Of a DNA stretch of 64,000 nt, positions 27,901-36,004 are shown piece by piece; position 1 is the stretch's first letter, and every line of letters starts with the position of its first letter. The notes under the pieces were generated by a model. It worked only from the letters and a program-made list of their open reading frames with translations. It searched no databases and had not been told where the DNA came from. The translations under genes were made by a program, and so were the position numbers. Source of the DNA: Alphaproteobacteria bacterium LSUCC0396 (GTDB taxonomy: Bacteria > Pseudomonadota > Alphaproteobacteria > Puniceispirillales > Puniceispirillaceae); NCBI GenBank assembly GCA_041228345.1, contig CP166131.1, forward strand, positions 310,001 through 374,000, given 5' to 3'.

Positions 27901-30900
27901 TGCAACAGCTACTCTAACCATCACTGAAGATGATGCCGGCCCAATGCTGAGCATTAATGATCAAACGGTCAGCGAAAGCGCAGGCACTGCAACCTTTACT
28001 GTGACAATGTCCCCAACCTCGGCATCCAACGTCACTGTAAATTATGCGTCCGGAAACCCAGCAACGGCAACGGCAGGAGCTGATTACACAGCTGTATCTG
28101 GATCACTTACATTTACAGCTGGTCAATCGAGCAAGACCATCACCGTTACAATTGCTAATGACATCTTGGATGAGGATAATGAGACAGCAACAATCACATT
28201 GAGTGGCGCAGCTGGCGCTGGAACGACTGATGCGACTGGCCTCCTCACTATTACTGATGATGATGCAACGCCAACGATTTCGATCAACAGCACTGCATCA
28301 ATTACTGAAGGCGATTCAGGAACATCAACGCAGAATATGACTGCGACACTGAGCGCGGCCTCCGGACGTGATGTAACCTTTAATTATGCTATCACCGCCG
28401 GCACAGCAACATCTGCTGATTTCACAGCAGCAAGTGGCAGCTACACAATTTCTGCAGGGGCTACGACGCAAACAATCCCTGTTAGCATCATTGGAGACAC
28501 AGTAGAAGAAAACAAAACTGCTGAAACCGTTCTAGTGACAATTAGTAGCCCAACCAATGCCACGCTGGGGGCAATTGTGGTTGGTACGATTTCAATTACT
28601 GATAATGATGGCCTAAATGGCGGCACCACTGCGACCTATAACGCGGCAACTGCAACGTCAGTAGCGGCCAGCAACGAGTTCAAAAACTTCAATAACATGC
28701 AACAAGGCACATCGGGCCAAAGCGTTCAGAATCCGTTAGAAGTTGCTGGCTTTCACCATGCAGCCGGTTACGGCTTCACAGGTTCTGGCAAACGAGTGAT
28801 GGTGGTCGATGGAGGCTTTAAAAACACCCACAGAGATTTTGCAGGCAAAACGATTACCACTGCAGTTGGCAGCGGCTCGGATGCCACTGCATCAAGCGAC
28901 CACGGTTTGGCTGTCATGGGTATCATTGGAGCTAATGCGGATAGCACCGGTCTTAGAGGCGGAGCTCCCGGTGTTGATTTCATTACAGTGAACAACTCTG
29001 CAGCACTCACCAGTAGCTGGATCAACGCCATGCTAAATGATAATACATCGGTAGTGATGAACAACAGCTGGGGTTTCAACACAAGTGAAATTGACGAGGA
29101 ACTTGCACTAAAAGCAGCAAACGGGTGGACGTCGACAGAGTTGGCAACATACCGCTTTTACGGGAACACTAATTCAGCGAACGTTAGTACAATGAGTTCA
29201 TATATCAGTGCACTTGATGATTTCCAGAACAACGGTGTAATTGTTTTCTCAAACTCCAATTGTGGGGCGTCAGCCGCAGGCACTTCAACCTGTGGCGGAG
29301 GCGCTGCGTCAGACAATGCAGAAATCACCGCTGCTTTGCCCGAGCTGTTCCCCGAGTTAGCTGAGGCTTTTATTTCAGCAGTTAATATTGAAATAGATGG
29401 TGCCGCTGGATCAGAGACCTATACATTGATGTCAGCTCCATGCGGTGATGCCGGAAAATATTGCATGGGCGGTGACGGCTATGAATTAGGAACACTTTAT
29501 GGGGGAAGTGACTTTCTTTACAGGTACGCGGAATCGGGAACATCATATGTTGCCCCTCAAATTTCTGCGGCAATCGCCATTCTTGCCGAAGCATTTCCGA
29601 ATATGACACCACAACAGTGGGTTGATCGCCTTTTAGCATCTGCAAATAATAGTTTAAGTGGATGGAATCATGTTGGCACAGTTAATTTCGGTAATGGTGT
29701 AAGTCATGGTTATTCATGGGAAGCGGGTCACGGCATTCTTGATGTGTATGCCGCTCTAAAGCCAATCACGTCTTCAAGTTATTCTCAGAGTATATATGCA
29801 GGTGGGGGCAACCTCGCAGGTCAGCGCTACGACCTTTACAAACAAATGCTGGTCGCAGGGCAATCTATTGGTGATGGACTTAAATCAGGCCTCTCAGGCA
29901 TCAACAATTACTCCTTTGATGCTCTTGGTGGTGGCTTCAAGTATGATATGTCAGGACATGTCTCTCAAGTGGTGGAAACAGCCAAGACTGTTGATCTAGA
30001 AAATGAGCTCGCCGCATTGGATAGCCCAATTAAAGACCGCTTTGAGCTCAAAGTTAAAATGAGCTTTGCTGGATCAGCAGTTGATGGCACGCCTGACAAT
30101 GATAATCAGCGCTTTATCGCTACAGCTAACGCTGCTGCACCAGCTGTCCAATCATTCTTTGATTTCGGCTCAACTGCCCTCGCCTCTTACACAGACTATG
30201 ACACACCATACCTTGCAACCGATGAGGGCGGCGTTGGCTTAACATATGCCCAAAACCTTGGTGATACAAGTATCCTATTTAGCGTTAACAGGCCTGTTGA
30301 AGTGGGAGCAGGTGAAGAGGTCAAAGGCAAGCAGCACGTTGCTGTAATGTCATCAGACACAATGATCTCACCATCGACCCATCTCGGCTTTATGGCAGGT
30401 CAGGCAATCGAAAAAGATGGCTTCCTCGGCCTTCAGGGCACAGAAGCCTTCAATCTCGATAACTCTGAGAGCAACACATCCTTCATTGGTGTGAAGTTTG
30501 GCAAGATGCTGGGTGATGATCTAAAATTCAATGCCATGGCTACTGGCGGAAGAAGCATGATGGTTAGAACTGGCGATGGCATCATCAGAGGCGCATCTGA
30601 TGTTGTTTCCAGCTCCTATGGCTTCTCGCTGGAAAAAGCGAACATTTTCGGCAGAGATAGTCTGGCGATTTCACTTCAGCAACCAAACCGTGTTGAACAG
30701 GGCCGCATGAGTGTGATCACAAGCAACCTATCTGACAGTGATGGCAACCTTACATATAACAATCACAATGTTTCGATTGTGCCATCAGGTCGCCAGAAAG
30801 ACTTGGCAATTGGATATACGAAAGCTGTGAGTGATGATTTGACTATTTCAACGAAACTGATTGCGACTGATGAGCTCAATCATGTGAAATCTGCCAAAGA

Positions 30901-31012
30901 TGCTTACTCAGCCTTTGTTGGCTTCAAATCAGGCAACTTTAAGATGGGAACTTCAGCAGCAACGCATCGCAAAGGTTTTGATGCTCAAATCAACTACTCA
31001 ACTAAGTTCTAG
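24953..31012 (+). CDS. Giant exported Calx-beta / subtilase (S8) autotransporter-like protein
   Basis: A 2019-residue secreted protein. It has a signal peptide (about residues 1-29), a short Cys-containing region, an Ala/Ser/Thr-rich linker (about 160-200), nine Calx-beta repeats of about 110 residues (about 223-1220), a subtilisin domain with Asp1286, His1317, Asn in NNSWGF and Ser1531 (GTSYVAP), and a C-terminal region (about 1730-2019) that ends in Phe like an outer-membrane beta-barrel. The triad is complete, so it is probably an active protease held at or released from the cell surface. The repeats carry DxT/DxE-type acidic loops that bind calcium in the family. No close neighbours share its function. 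A terminator follows. Confidence 0.88.
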   Translation: MLYFCKRVISFITLTIFYISLSLNVSFANTSNILFQNIQDVRSCLGKYDSFEIFKKSLKSCYESKGLEISDEALGKLSPEITTIFKDIPLNNKFASAGPATPKIGITTDTHKAMGQFIKDYPQFIYGADQEITSLGNSGILAPSAADALTTSAYNAFEPILLAQATTPAQTTAAPTSTASSASAASTASSAAAASSAAGITAFVGTLAFIESNPLGEETKKAFSISPVTTSIAENAGSAVTVTFTLPEGAATPATLNITTAGTATSGTDYALSANQITIPSGGTSGTITITPTDDSVYEGNETVIVSTAEYSSYTSTITITDNETAPTVSLSTSATSVAENSGTVVTLTATLSNAADEAVTVTLAAAGTATLNTDYAVSATTITIPAGSTTGTVTATATNDSVYELDETVIISISSVSGADATENGNQSQTITITNDEAAPTVTLSASGTTVAESGGISSRTIGINLSGATYQDVVVTLALSSTATANSDYQLPTTATITAGQTQEILNFVVADDITYEIAETAVIDLDTVTGGGASENGTQQLTITITSDDSAPTLTLASSASSMDENGSAVTLTGTLSNPTYQTVTVGLAASGTATLNTDYALSATSFTIAAEGTTGTVTATPTNDSTFEGDETVIIDVSSVSGGGATESGTQQVTVTLKEDDAGPQLSINDVTTSDESAANATFTITSSVVSASNMTVDWATSNGTATAGSDYTAASGTATITAGQTTTTINVGVLADTTDEPNETVTITLSNPTLATISDATGTLTITDDDAAPAISIANVSRAENGGTATMTATLAAASAKIVTFDYATSNGTATAGSDYTAASGSLTIAAGQTTKTFTVAITDDTTDEVDETVTVSISNAVNTSNATASATLTITDNDNAPTLSIADAQTTNEASASTNLTVSLSAASAKAITVDWATSNGTATAGSDYTAASGTLSFAAGETTKTVAVAVIQDSTFEGNETVTITLTNPSNATIADATATLTITEDDAGPMLSINDQTVSESAGTATFTVTMSPTSASNVTVNYASGNPATATAGADYTAVSGSLTFTAGQSSKTITVTIANDILDEDNETATITLSGAAGAGTTDATGLLTITDDDATPTISINSTASITEGDSGTSTQNMTATLSAASGRDVTFNYAITAGTATSADFTAASGSYTISAGATTQTIPVSIIGDTVEENKTAETVLVTISSPTNATLGAIVVGTISITDNDGLNGGTTATYNAATATSVAASNEFKNFNNMQQGTSGQSVQNPLEVAGFHHAAGYGFTGSGKRVMVVDGGFKNTHRDFAGKTITTAVGSGSDATASSDHGLAVMGIIGANADSTGLRGGAPGVDFITVNNSAALTSSWINAMLNDNTSVVMNNSWGFNTSEIDEELALKAANGWTSTELATYRFYGNTNSANVSTMSSYISALDDFQNNGVIVFSNSNCGASAAGTSTCGGGAASDNAEITAALPELFPELAEAFISAVNIEIDGAAGSETYTLMSAPCGDAGKYCMGGDGYELGTLYGGSDFLYRYAESGTSYVAPQISAAIAILAEAFPNMTPQQWVDRLLASANNSLSGWNHVGTVNFGNGVSHGYSWEAGHGILDVYAALKPITSSSYSQSIYAGGGNLAGQRYDLYKQMLVAGQSIGDGLKSGLSGINNYSFDALGGGFKYDMSGHVSQVVETAKTVDLENELAALDSPIKDRFELKVKMSFAGSAVDGTPDNDNQRFIATANAAAPAVQSFFDFGSTALASYTDYDTPYLATDEGGVGLTYAQNLGDTSILFSVNRPVEVGAGEEVKGKQHVAVMSSDTMISPSTHLGFMAGQAIEKDGFLGLQGTEAFNLDNSESNTSFIGVKFGKMLGDDLKFNAMATGGRSMMVRTGDGIIRGASDVVSSSYGFSLEKANIFGRDSLAISLQQPNRVEQGRMSVITSNLSDSDGNLTYNNHNVSIVPSGRQKDLAIGYTKAVSDDLTISTKLIATDELNHVKSAKDAYSAFVGFKSGNFKMGTSAATHRKGFDAQINYSTKF

Positions 31013-31034
31013 AGCAAAACAAAATTTCAAATAG

Positions 31035-31063
31035 AAAAAGGGCTCCTTTAAGGGGCCCTTTTT
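31035..31063 (+). terminator. Rho-independent terminator after the Calx-beta/S8 gene
   Basis: AAAAAGGGCTCCTT then AAGGGGCCCTTTTT: a GC-rich stem of about nine pairs with one G-U-type mismatch, flanked by A- and T-runs, 22 bases after the stop. It would work in both directions. Confidence 0.9.
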
Positions 31064-31164
31064 CATACCCAAAGTCTTTGAACAATCTTTTGCTTGCCAC
31101 ATTCAGAACAAATAAACGCCAAGCTGCCCACCTAAGGTTAATTCTCTATTGGAGGATATAATTC

Positions 31165-31365
31165 ATGAACAAAATTTTTCTGACATTGTTTGCCATGACG
31201 CTTGGTGGTTGCAATGCAGCATATATTGAAACAGTTAATAAACAGCTCGCTGAAGGGTACAGATGGGTAGAAATACCATGTCGGCCTGCAAAATCTGATG
31301 TGCCGTCAATTACAATAAATACGCCAGACAACAAAAAACTGGTCTGCAATGAACTGCAAAAGTAG
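31165..31365 (+). CDS. Small lipoprotein of unknown function
   Basis: A 66-residue protein with a lipoprotein signal: MNKIFLTLFAMTLGGC, lipobox Leu-Gly-Gly-Cys16. The mature part has two further cysteines (in IPCRPAKSD and KLVCNEL) that could form a disulfide in the periplasm. I do not recognise the family. A strong GGAGG ribosome site precedes the ATG, and it lies just after the terminator of the giant protease, so it is its own unit. Confidence 0.7.
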   Translation: MNKIFLTLFAMTLGGCNAAYIETVNKQLAEGYRWVEIPCRPAKSDVPSITINTPDNKKLVCNELQK

Positions 31366-31756
31366 TTTTTGCTGATTGGCTTTCATATTTAAGAAGTGAG
31401 CAGTCATTTTTTTGCTTAGACCTTTGAGTGAACTCCAGATTTAGGCAAACACTCAGTCAAAGGAACTTTACAACCTCATTTTAGAAGCTATTTTCATTAG
31501 ATACATGAAGAGAGGACTGACGTCCCGCCAACCTGCTAGATCCAGCAAGGTGGCTTCCTTTTTCAAAAAGGCATGTGACCTTTGGGTAACAATTGGGTCC
31601 ATGAGCGTCTGTCCTCCAAGGGAAACCTAGGAGGATTTTTTATGCCTAAAACACATCACAACACCTCCTGATACTTATTGAAATTTGTTCATGGTAACCG
31701 ACCGCATGAAGCGCTGGTTACCTGCTGTTTGATATGTAAATCAGAAGGAGAATGTC
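31366..31756. other. Gene-free stretch with likely structured RNA
   Basis: A 391-bp gap inside the island. From about 31525 it contains a stem-type inverted repeat (GCC-ACC-TGCT around AGATCC, then AGCA-GGT-GGC) followed by a T-run, and from 31612 a strong GAAA-capped terminator hairpin. Directly after the hairpin a 9-codon frame (31642-31671, MPKTHHNTS) opens with AGGAGG upstream, part of the hairpin's own 3' arm. This looks like a small RNA or a leader with a terminator/ribosome-site switch. I recognise no known riboswitch class. Confidence 0.45.
31612..31641 (+). terminator. GAAA-tetraloop intrinsic terminator
   Basis: TCCTCC-A-AGG, loop GAAA, CCT-A-GGAGGA, then six T. Nine pairs with one internal A/A mismatch and a stable GNRA loop. 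Its 3' arm contains AGGAGG, a perfect ribosome-binding sequence just before an ATG. Confidence 0.8.
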
Positions 31757-32098
31757 ATGAGTAATCCTCATGCAAATAAAGACCAATGCCCTTTAATCGA
31801 GTTCCATGAAAGACGTGAGAAAGCATCTGTACTTTTCACGCCACCAGTAACTGATCTGTTCAAGAGTTATGATCAGCGCTCCGAGCTCGTCAATGCCATT
31901 GGAGATGAAATAAACAGAGTTCCAGCAAACTTCATACCCTATGGATGCATTGTCTTTAAGGGTCTGATGTTTGTTTATCAGTCATTCTGGAACGAAGAAG
32001 AAGACATGTTTTTCATGGATATTGACCTAGCTTCAAAATTACGCATGGTTGGCCATATGAAAAAAACAAAGTTCAAGACAAACAACACATTTCACTAA
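31757..32098 (+). CDS. Hypothetical island protein
   Basis: A 113-residue protein starting MSNPHANKDQCPLIEFHER. It has no signal peptide or membrane helix, and it contains a hydrophobic core IPYGCIVFKGLMFVYQSF and an acidic WNEEEDMFF stretch. It matches no family I know. An excellent AGAAGGAGA ribosome site stands upstream of the ATG, which makes it a credible gene. Inverted repeat GATGCC-GGGC-GGCATC follows the stop. Confidence 0.6.
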   Translation: MSNPHANKDQCPLIEFHERREKASVLFTPPVTDLFKSYDQRSELVNAIGDEINRVPANFIPYGCIVFKGLMFVYQSFWNEEEDMFFMDIDLASKLRMVGHMKKTKFKTNNTFH

Positions 32099-32311
32099 AT
32101 GATGCCGGGCGGCATCACCGCCCTTCCCTCCAATAAATTTTGTGCCCAAAAGAAATGCCCTAAATTTGGCCACTGACGGCCTCAACGAGGGATGCCGTGT
32201 GGAATAAGGAGAGCAGCCTTAAAGGCCTCTCAGAGACTCTCTAAGACTCATTAAAAGCTTGTCCTTTTTGAAGGGTATTTCTTTGAGCTTTTCACTAGAA
32301 AGGAAAAGATT

Positions 32312-32524
32312 ATGGAAAGTGATTTTGAAAGTTTCACAGAAGAGCAATTTTTAAACAGATCGGTAAAAAGAATAGAGGTCTCTTTTTGTGAAAAAGCAAA
32401 TCATCAATCAATGATTGATGGCAATGTCGTCTATTTGAAACCGCCATCACCTTTTGTGCATTACCTTATGCTCACAAATAGCTGGACAAGAGGTCAGGCA
32501 GAATTCTTTCAATATCTTGCATAA
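32312..32524 (+). CDS. Small hypothetical island protein
   Basis: A 70-residue soluble protein (MESDFESFTEEQFLNRSVKR...). It has no recognisable domain. AAAGGAAAAG at good spacing supports the ATG. A GC-rich hairpin follows it. The 213-bp gap before it holds no clear gene. Confidence 0.5.
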   Translation: MESDFESFTEEQFLNRSVKRIEVSFCEKANHQSMIDGNVVYLKPPSPFVHYLMLTNSWTRGQAEFFQYLA

Positions 32525-32540
32525 ATGATATTAAAAGGAA

Positions 32541-32558
32541 GGGGGCATTGCTGCCCCC
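32541..32558 (+). terminator. Hairpin after the 70-residue gene
   Basis: GGGGGCA, loop TTGC, TGCCCCC: a perfect 7-bp stem starting 17 bases after the stop. The bases after it are not a T-run, so it may stabilise the 3' end or act as a Rho-aided end rather than a textbook terminator. Confidence 0.5.
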
Positions 32559-32610
32559 ATCAAATAATCTAAAAGACCGATGTGGGTAGTATGGTATATA
32601 TCTATATAGT

Positions 32611-32699
32611 GTATCAATTTAGATACATGCTCATAGTACCAATATACCTTAACAGTATTGTTAATGTTACCGGCCGGGTAACATCATATCGCTGATATG
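32611..32699. promoter_or_regulatory. Cluster of three palindromes between island genes
   Basis: Three different perfect palindromes lie in 89 bp: GTATC-6-GATAC (32611-32626), TGTTACC-5-GGTAACA (32665-32683) and CATATC-3-GATATG (32685-32699). They abut the 3' end of the winged-helix gene, whose stop is at 32701, and are surrounded by AT-rich sequence. They could be operators or an origin-like site; nothing else in the window resembles them. Confidence 0.4.
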
Positions 32700-32700
32700 A

Positions 32701-33102
32701 CTATATCATATCTCTCAGGTTACTGCCTTTTGATTTCCATGACTTATATTTTTGTGTGGCAACTTTATTGCCAACAGGAAGATGCGTGGGAGCATATTGA
32801 CGCGCAAGCCTCTTACCATTTTGGAATGTAGTTTTTTGGGTGCACTCAATAAGACCCACAAGCTCAAGCATTCTTAGAGCTGTGGCAGCAGTGTTTGGCG
32901 TAACTTTGGCAAACTTTGCTGCTTGACGGCAACTAAGAGGTATTGAACCGTTATTCGTCCCATTATAGGCCCATATCACCGCAATATAAACTAGCCTTGC
33001 ACTTGCTGGACAGTCCTTCCAAGCATCGCTCTCAATCATGCTATGCGGAAGCTTGATAAACTGACCATTGGATTTGTGTTTTTTGTGAGCAATTTTTCTC
33101 AT
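32701..33102 (-). CDS. Winged-helix protein of integrated elements
   Basis: A 133-residue basic protein. SNGQFIKLPHSMIESDAW, then SARLVYIAVIWAYNG, then LSCRQAAKFAKVTPNTAATALRMLELVGLIE form a winged-helix DNA-binding domain. It is of the type found in small mobile elements as a replication or transcription regulator. I start at the ATG at 33102, where GAGG stands eight bases upstream; the longer frame adds 35 unlikely residues. It is the only clear DNA-binding protein in the island besides the integrase, so it could control the island's excision or replication; that is an inference. Confidence 0.65.
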   Translation of the reverse strand: MRKIAHKKHKSNGQFIKLPHSMIESDAWKDCPASARLVYIAVIWAYNGTNNGSIPLSCRQAAKFAKVTPNTAATALRMLELVGLIECTQKTTFQNGKRLARQYAPTHLPVGNKVATQKYKSWKSKGSNLRDMI

Positions 33103-33192
33103 GTCTAAGACCTCATCTAAAATTAACTTTAGAAAAGGTGTTAATCGATTTAATGTGGTACTTGGCCAATTCCGAATGTACCAGACAGACGC

Positions 33193-33339
33193 ATGAAAAA
33201 TCTTCAAGACAAAATCAAATAAGAGATTGCAAATCCAGACACGGCATTGAGAAGAGAAGTCTTAAATGTCAGGCTCACTGTCGCTGTAGATGAGTTAAAA
33301 AAACATGGCCACATTGATCAAAACACAAAGATAACTTGA
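33193..33339 (+). pseudogene. Possible interrupted small gene
   Basis: A frame that starts at ATG 33193 (MKNLQDKIK) hits TAA at 33220, but continues in the same frame for 38 codons of ordinary-looking sequence (EIANPDTALRREVLNVRL...) to TGA at 33337. One sense codon at 33220 would give a 48-codon protein. This may be a decayed gene or chance. It ends 15 bp before the next gene start. Confidence 0.25.
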
Positions 33340-33354
33340 ATAAGAAGAGATCAT

Positions 33355-33798
33355 TTGACTGAAATATTGGAGCTCCTTGAAATTGCTTCAAAGAACAGGT
33401 CACTGTCCATCAATAGAAATAACTCCAGCCGCGCGTCTAACGCAGCTGATAATCAGATTTTGAGAGATGCACTTTTTGATCTTTTAAAAATTTTTTCTGA
33501 TGAAAAGCAGCCAACGCCAACAAAGCTGATAGAATTATTGGAAAAGCATGGCGGAGGAAGTTTAAGAAGTGATGTAAGCTTGATATCACAGGTTGGCTAT
33601 GACCTTGCGAACGCGAATAAGGATGAAGGCCAGAGGCTATCCAACAGAAACATAGCCTCAATCATACAGGTAAAACACCCGACAGTCGCAAGAAGGAGAG
33701 CTACAAAAAAATATAAGGACTATAGATCTGCTTTTTCATCAGACGAAGAGTTTATCGGTATGTTTAATGACGTCCTAACTCTTGTTTTGATGCTATAG
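33355..33798 (+). CDS. Hypothetical protein with a C-terminal helix-turn-helix-like segment
   Basis: A 147-residue protein with a TTG start at 33355 and AAGAAGAGA upstream. The N-terminal two-thirds look helical. LSNRNIASIIQVKHPTVARRR (about residues 99-119) resembles a short helix-turn-helix followed by basic residues (KKYKDYR). The family is unknown. It sits between the winged-helix gene and the enamidase-like operon and may be an island regulator; this is an inference. Confidence 0.5.
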   Translation: MTEILELLEIASKNRSLSINRNNSSRASNAADNQILRDALFDLLKIFSDEKQPTPTKLIELLEKHGGGSLRSDVSLISQVGYDLANANKDEGQRLSNRNIASIIQVKHPTVARRRATKKYKDYRSAFSSDEEFIGMFNDVLTLVLML

Positions 33799-34085
33799 AA
33801 ATTAACTTAGATTTGAATGCATCAGGCAAAAAAGCTTTTGATGCCACCTGAACATAAAAATTTGCTAAGAACGTTATCTGCTTCATTTTATTTTATATTA
33901 AAAACAGATATTTAATAGAATATTGAAGCCTCTTAGGCTGACGCAAGGATGAGCAAAAAAATTTTCCCACTATTTTGATCTAACCATTTCAGGGCTTAAA
34001 GATCTTATCACTTGACGGCTTGATCTTTCGCGCATGACTATAAATTCATGTTGAATTCTGATCTTACGCGTGATGAGGCCTTTTC

Positions 34086-35273
34086 ATGAAAACTGCGATT
34101 ATCAACATTGGACAGATTGTATCAGGGGATATCCAAGCTACCCTCACTTCGGGTGATGCCATTCTTATGGAAGGCGAAAACCTCACAAAAGTAGGACAAA
34201 TTTCAGAAAAAGATATCCAAGATAGCGACGTCGTCATTGACGCTGGCGGCGCTGTTGCAATACCGGGCCTCATTGATTCACACGTACATATAACATTTGG
34301 AGACTTCACTCCTAGGCAGAACACTGTTGGTTATCTTCAGAGCTATCTACATGGCGGTGTTACAACAAGTATCTCAGCATCAGAGGTACATGTTCCCGGA
34401 CGGCCAAAGGATCCAGATGGCGTAAAAGCTCTAGCTGTGGCGGCCAAAAAATGTTTTGAGAGCTATAGGCCCGGCGGCATGCGCGTTCATGCGGGATCGC
34501 TCATTTTAGAACCGGGCATGACAATAGCCGACTACCGAGATGTTCTTTTAAAAGGTGTTTGGCTGGCCAAGGCTGGCTTTGGTGCCGTTAAGTCGGCATC
34601 TGATTATATTCCTATGGTCTCTGAGGCAAGAAAGGCGGGTTTATTCACAACTCTGCATACTGGCGGCGCCTCCATACCGGGGTCTTTTCCGATAACTGGC
34701 GAAGATTTGATTAATATTAACCCGCATGTGTCTTTTCACATAAATGGCGGCCCTGTCTCAATGGAGGATAAATATTTTGAAATTGTTGCCAGAGATACAG
34801 AAATAGCTATGCAGGTTTGTACTGCCGGTAATCTAAGAACAACCATACTTTGCGCAGAAATGGCCAGAAAACATGATGCATTTGAGCGTTTCTTGATTGC
34901 AACAGATACACCAACAGGAAGCGGCATCATGCCGCTGGGCTTGATTTACACAATAAGCCAGATTGCATCTCTTGCGGATTTTGATGTGCCTGCTTTAATC
35001 GCTGCAGCAACAGGCAATGTTGCAAAATGCTATGGTCTCAATAGTGGATTTTTAAAAGCTGGCTGTGATGCAGATGTTGTATTAATCGATGCTCCACTTG
35101 GTGGAACACAGAATGACGCCCTAGCAGCCCTTAAAAATGGTGACCCTTGTGCGATAGGCGCCGTAATAACTGCTGGCGTGCCAAGGTTTGTTGGCAGGAG
35201 TAACAATACACCGCCAACAATCTGCGAGATAAAGGTTACCAAATCCAATATCATGAACATGTTTCAAGGGTAG
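34086..35273 (+). CDS. Enamidase-like amidohydrolase
   Basis: A 395-residue TIM-barrel amidohydrolase with a binuclear metal site. It resembles the enamidase branch, known from nicotinate fermentation, where the ring enamide of 6-oxo-tetrahydronicotinate is opened. H66-x-H68 (DSHVHI), Lys169 (GAVKSAS), His191 (LHTGG), His218 (HINGGP) and Asp274 (IATDTPTGSG) fall at the ligand positions, with Lys as the likely bridging residue. AGGCC and T-rich spacing precede the ATG. The next gene, an AA_synth family protein, starts 9 bp after its stop. The true substrate is unknown; other cyclic amides fit equally. Confidence 0.8.
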   Translation: MKTAIINIGQIVSGDIQATLTSGDAILMEGENLTKVGQISEKDIQDSDVVIDAGGAVAIPGLIDSHVHITFGDFTPRQNTVGYLQSYLHGGVTTSISASEVHVPGRPKDPDGVKALAVAAKKCFESYRPGGMRVHAGSLILEPGMTIADYRDVLLKGVWLAKAGFGAVKSASDYIPMVSEARKAGLFTTLHTGGASIPGSFPITGEDLININPHVSFHINGGPVSMEDKYFEIVARDTEIAMQVCTAGNLRTTILCAEMARKHDAFERFLIATDTPTGSGIMPLGLIYTISQIASLADFDVPALIAAATGNVAKCYGLNSGFLKAGCDADVVLIDAPLGGTQNDALAALKNGDPCAIGAVITAGVPRFVGRSNNTPPTICEIKVTKSNIMNMFQG

Positions 35274-35281
35274 GTGTAACG

Positions 35282-35881
35282 ATGGATACCAAGGTTGATG
35301 GCTATCAAATTCGCAAATGGATTGAGTTTTTCGAAGAGGCCAATTCTAACGAGACAGGTAAAGATGCTGACGGCTTACCAATTGCCAAATTTGGCGTTGG
35401 CGCCATCATCAAAAACCCTTATGCCGGCAAATTCTCACAAGAGTTATCACTCCTAACTGAACCTTCAAAGGGACTTGGTGAAGCTTTTGGTGAGCGTTTG
35501 CTAAGAGCAGCTAATGGCTATGCAGTTGTCAGCTACGGCAAATCATGCATTGTTGGCGTAAATGGCGAATATGAGCATGGTAATGCATGCTTAACAACAG
35601 CATTTGCAGACCCTGTCAGGAAAGCTATCGGCGGCGGACAGGCATGGATACCATCAACAGGCAAGATTGGCGGGCCCGGAACAGCGATTGATATACCATT
35701 GGCGCATAAAGATGCACTATATGTCCGCTCTCATTACGACACATTTACCGTATCAGCCCATGATGCGCCTAGAGCTGACGAAATCTTAGTGCTGTTTGCA
35801 GGAGCTTCACGCGGCCGACTTCATGCAAGGCTTGGCGGCCTTAATGAGGCTGATGTAACTGGCAGGGATGGTTTGCGGTAG
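35282..35881 (+). CDS. AA_synth (PF06684) family protein
   Basis: A 199-residue protein of the amino-acid-synthesis family. Recognisable parts are KFGVGAIIKNPYAGKF, the SYGKSCIVGVNGEYEHGNA strand, and the GGPGTAIDIPLAHKDALYVRSHYDTF block. The family's chemistry is not firmly known. Pairing with an amidohydrolase 9 bp upstream suggests that the two act on the same compound. Its stop is followed by a GC-rich, T-tailed repeat near 35970-35990 before the convergent integrase gene. Confidence 0.78.
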   Translation: MDTKVDGYQIRKWIEFFEEANSNETGKDADGLPIAKFGVGAIIKNPYAGKFSQELSLLTEPSKGLGEAFGERLLRAANGYAVVSYGKSCIVGVNGEYEHGNACLTTAFADPVRKAIGGGQAWIPSTGKIGGPGTAIDIPLAHKDALYVRSHYDTFTVSAHDAPRADEILVLFAGASRGRLHARLGGLNEADVTGRDGLR

Positions 35882-36004
35882 CAATCAACGCTGCAATTTT
35901 GACACTATCAAAACTCTTTTGAGCAAAACTCCATAGAAGTCTTTTATGCAGGGGCTGTCATCAAAGGTGCTCCCCCTCGGGGTGGGTTTTGATAAGGGCA
36001 ATTT

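Noticed and set aside
25621-28615. CRISPR-like or DNA satellite array
   Set aside because: The roughly 330-bp periodicity is in protein modules (Calx-beta) whose DNA is diverged between copies; there are no identical spaced repeats.
25459-28629. Several antisense frames of 60-104 codons across the Calx-beta region
   Set aside because: They mirror the repeated, Thr/Ala-rich modules of the sense gene, have no ribosome sites and show no domain of their own.
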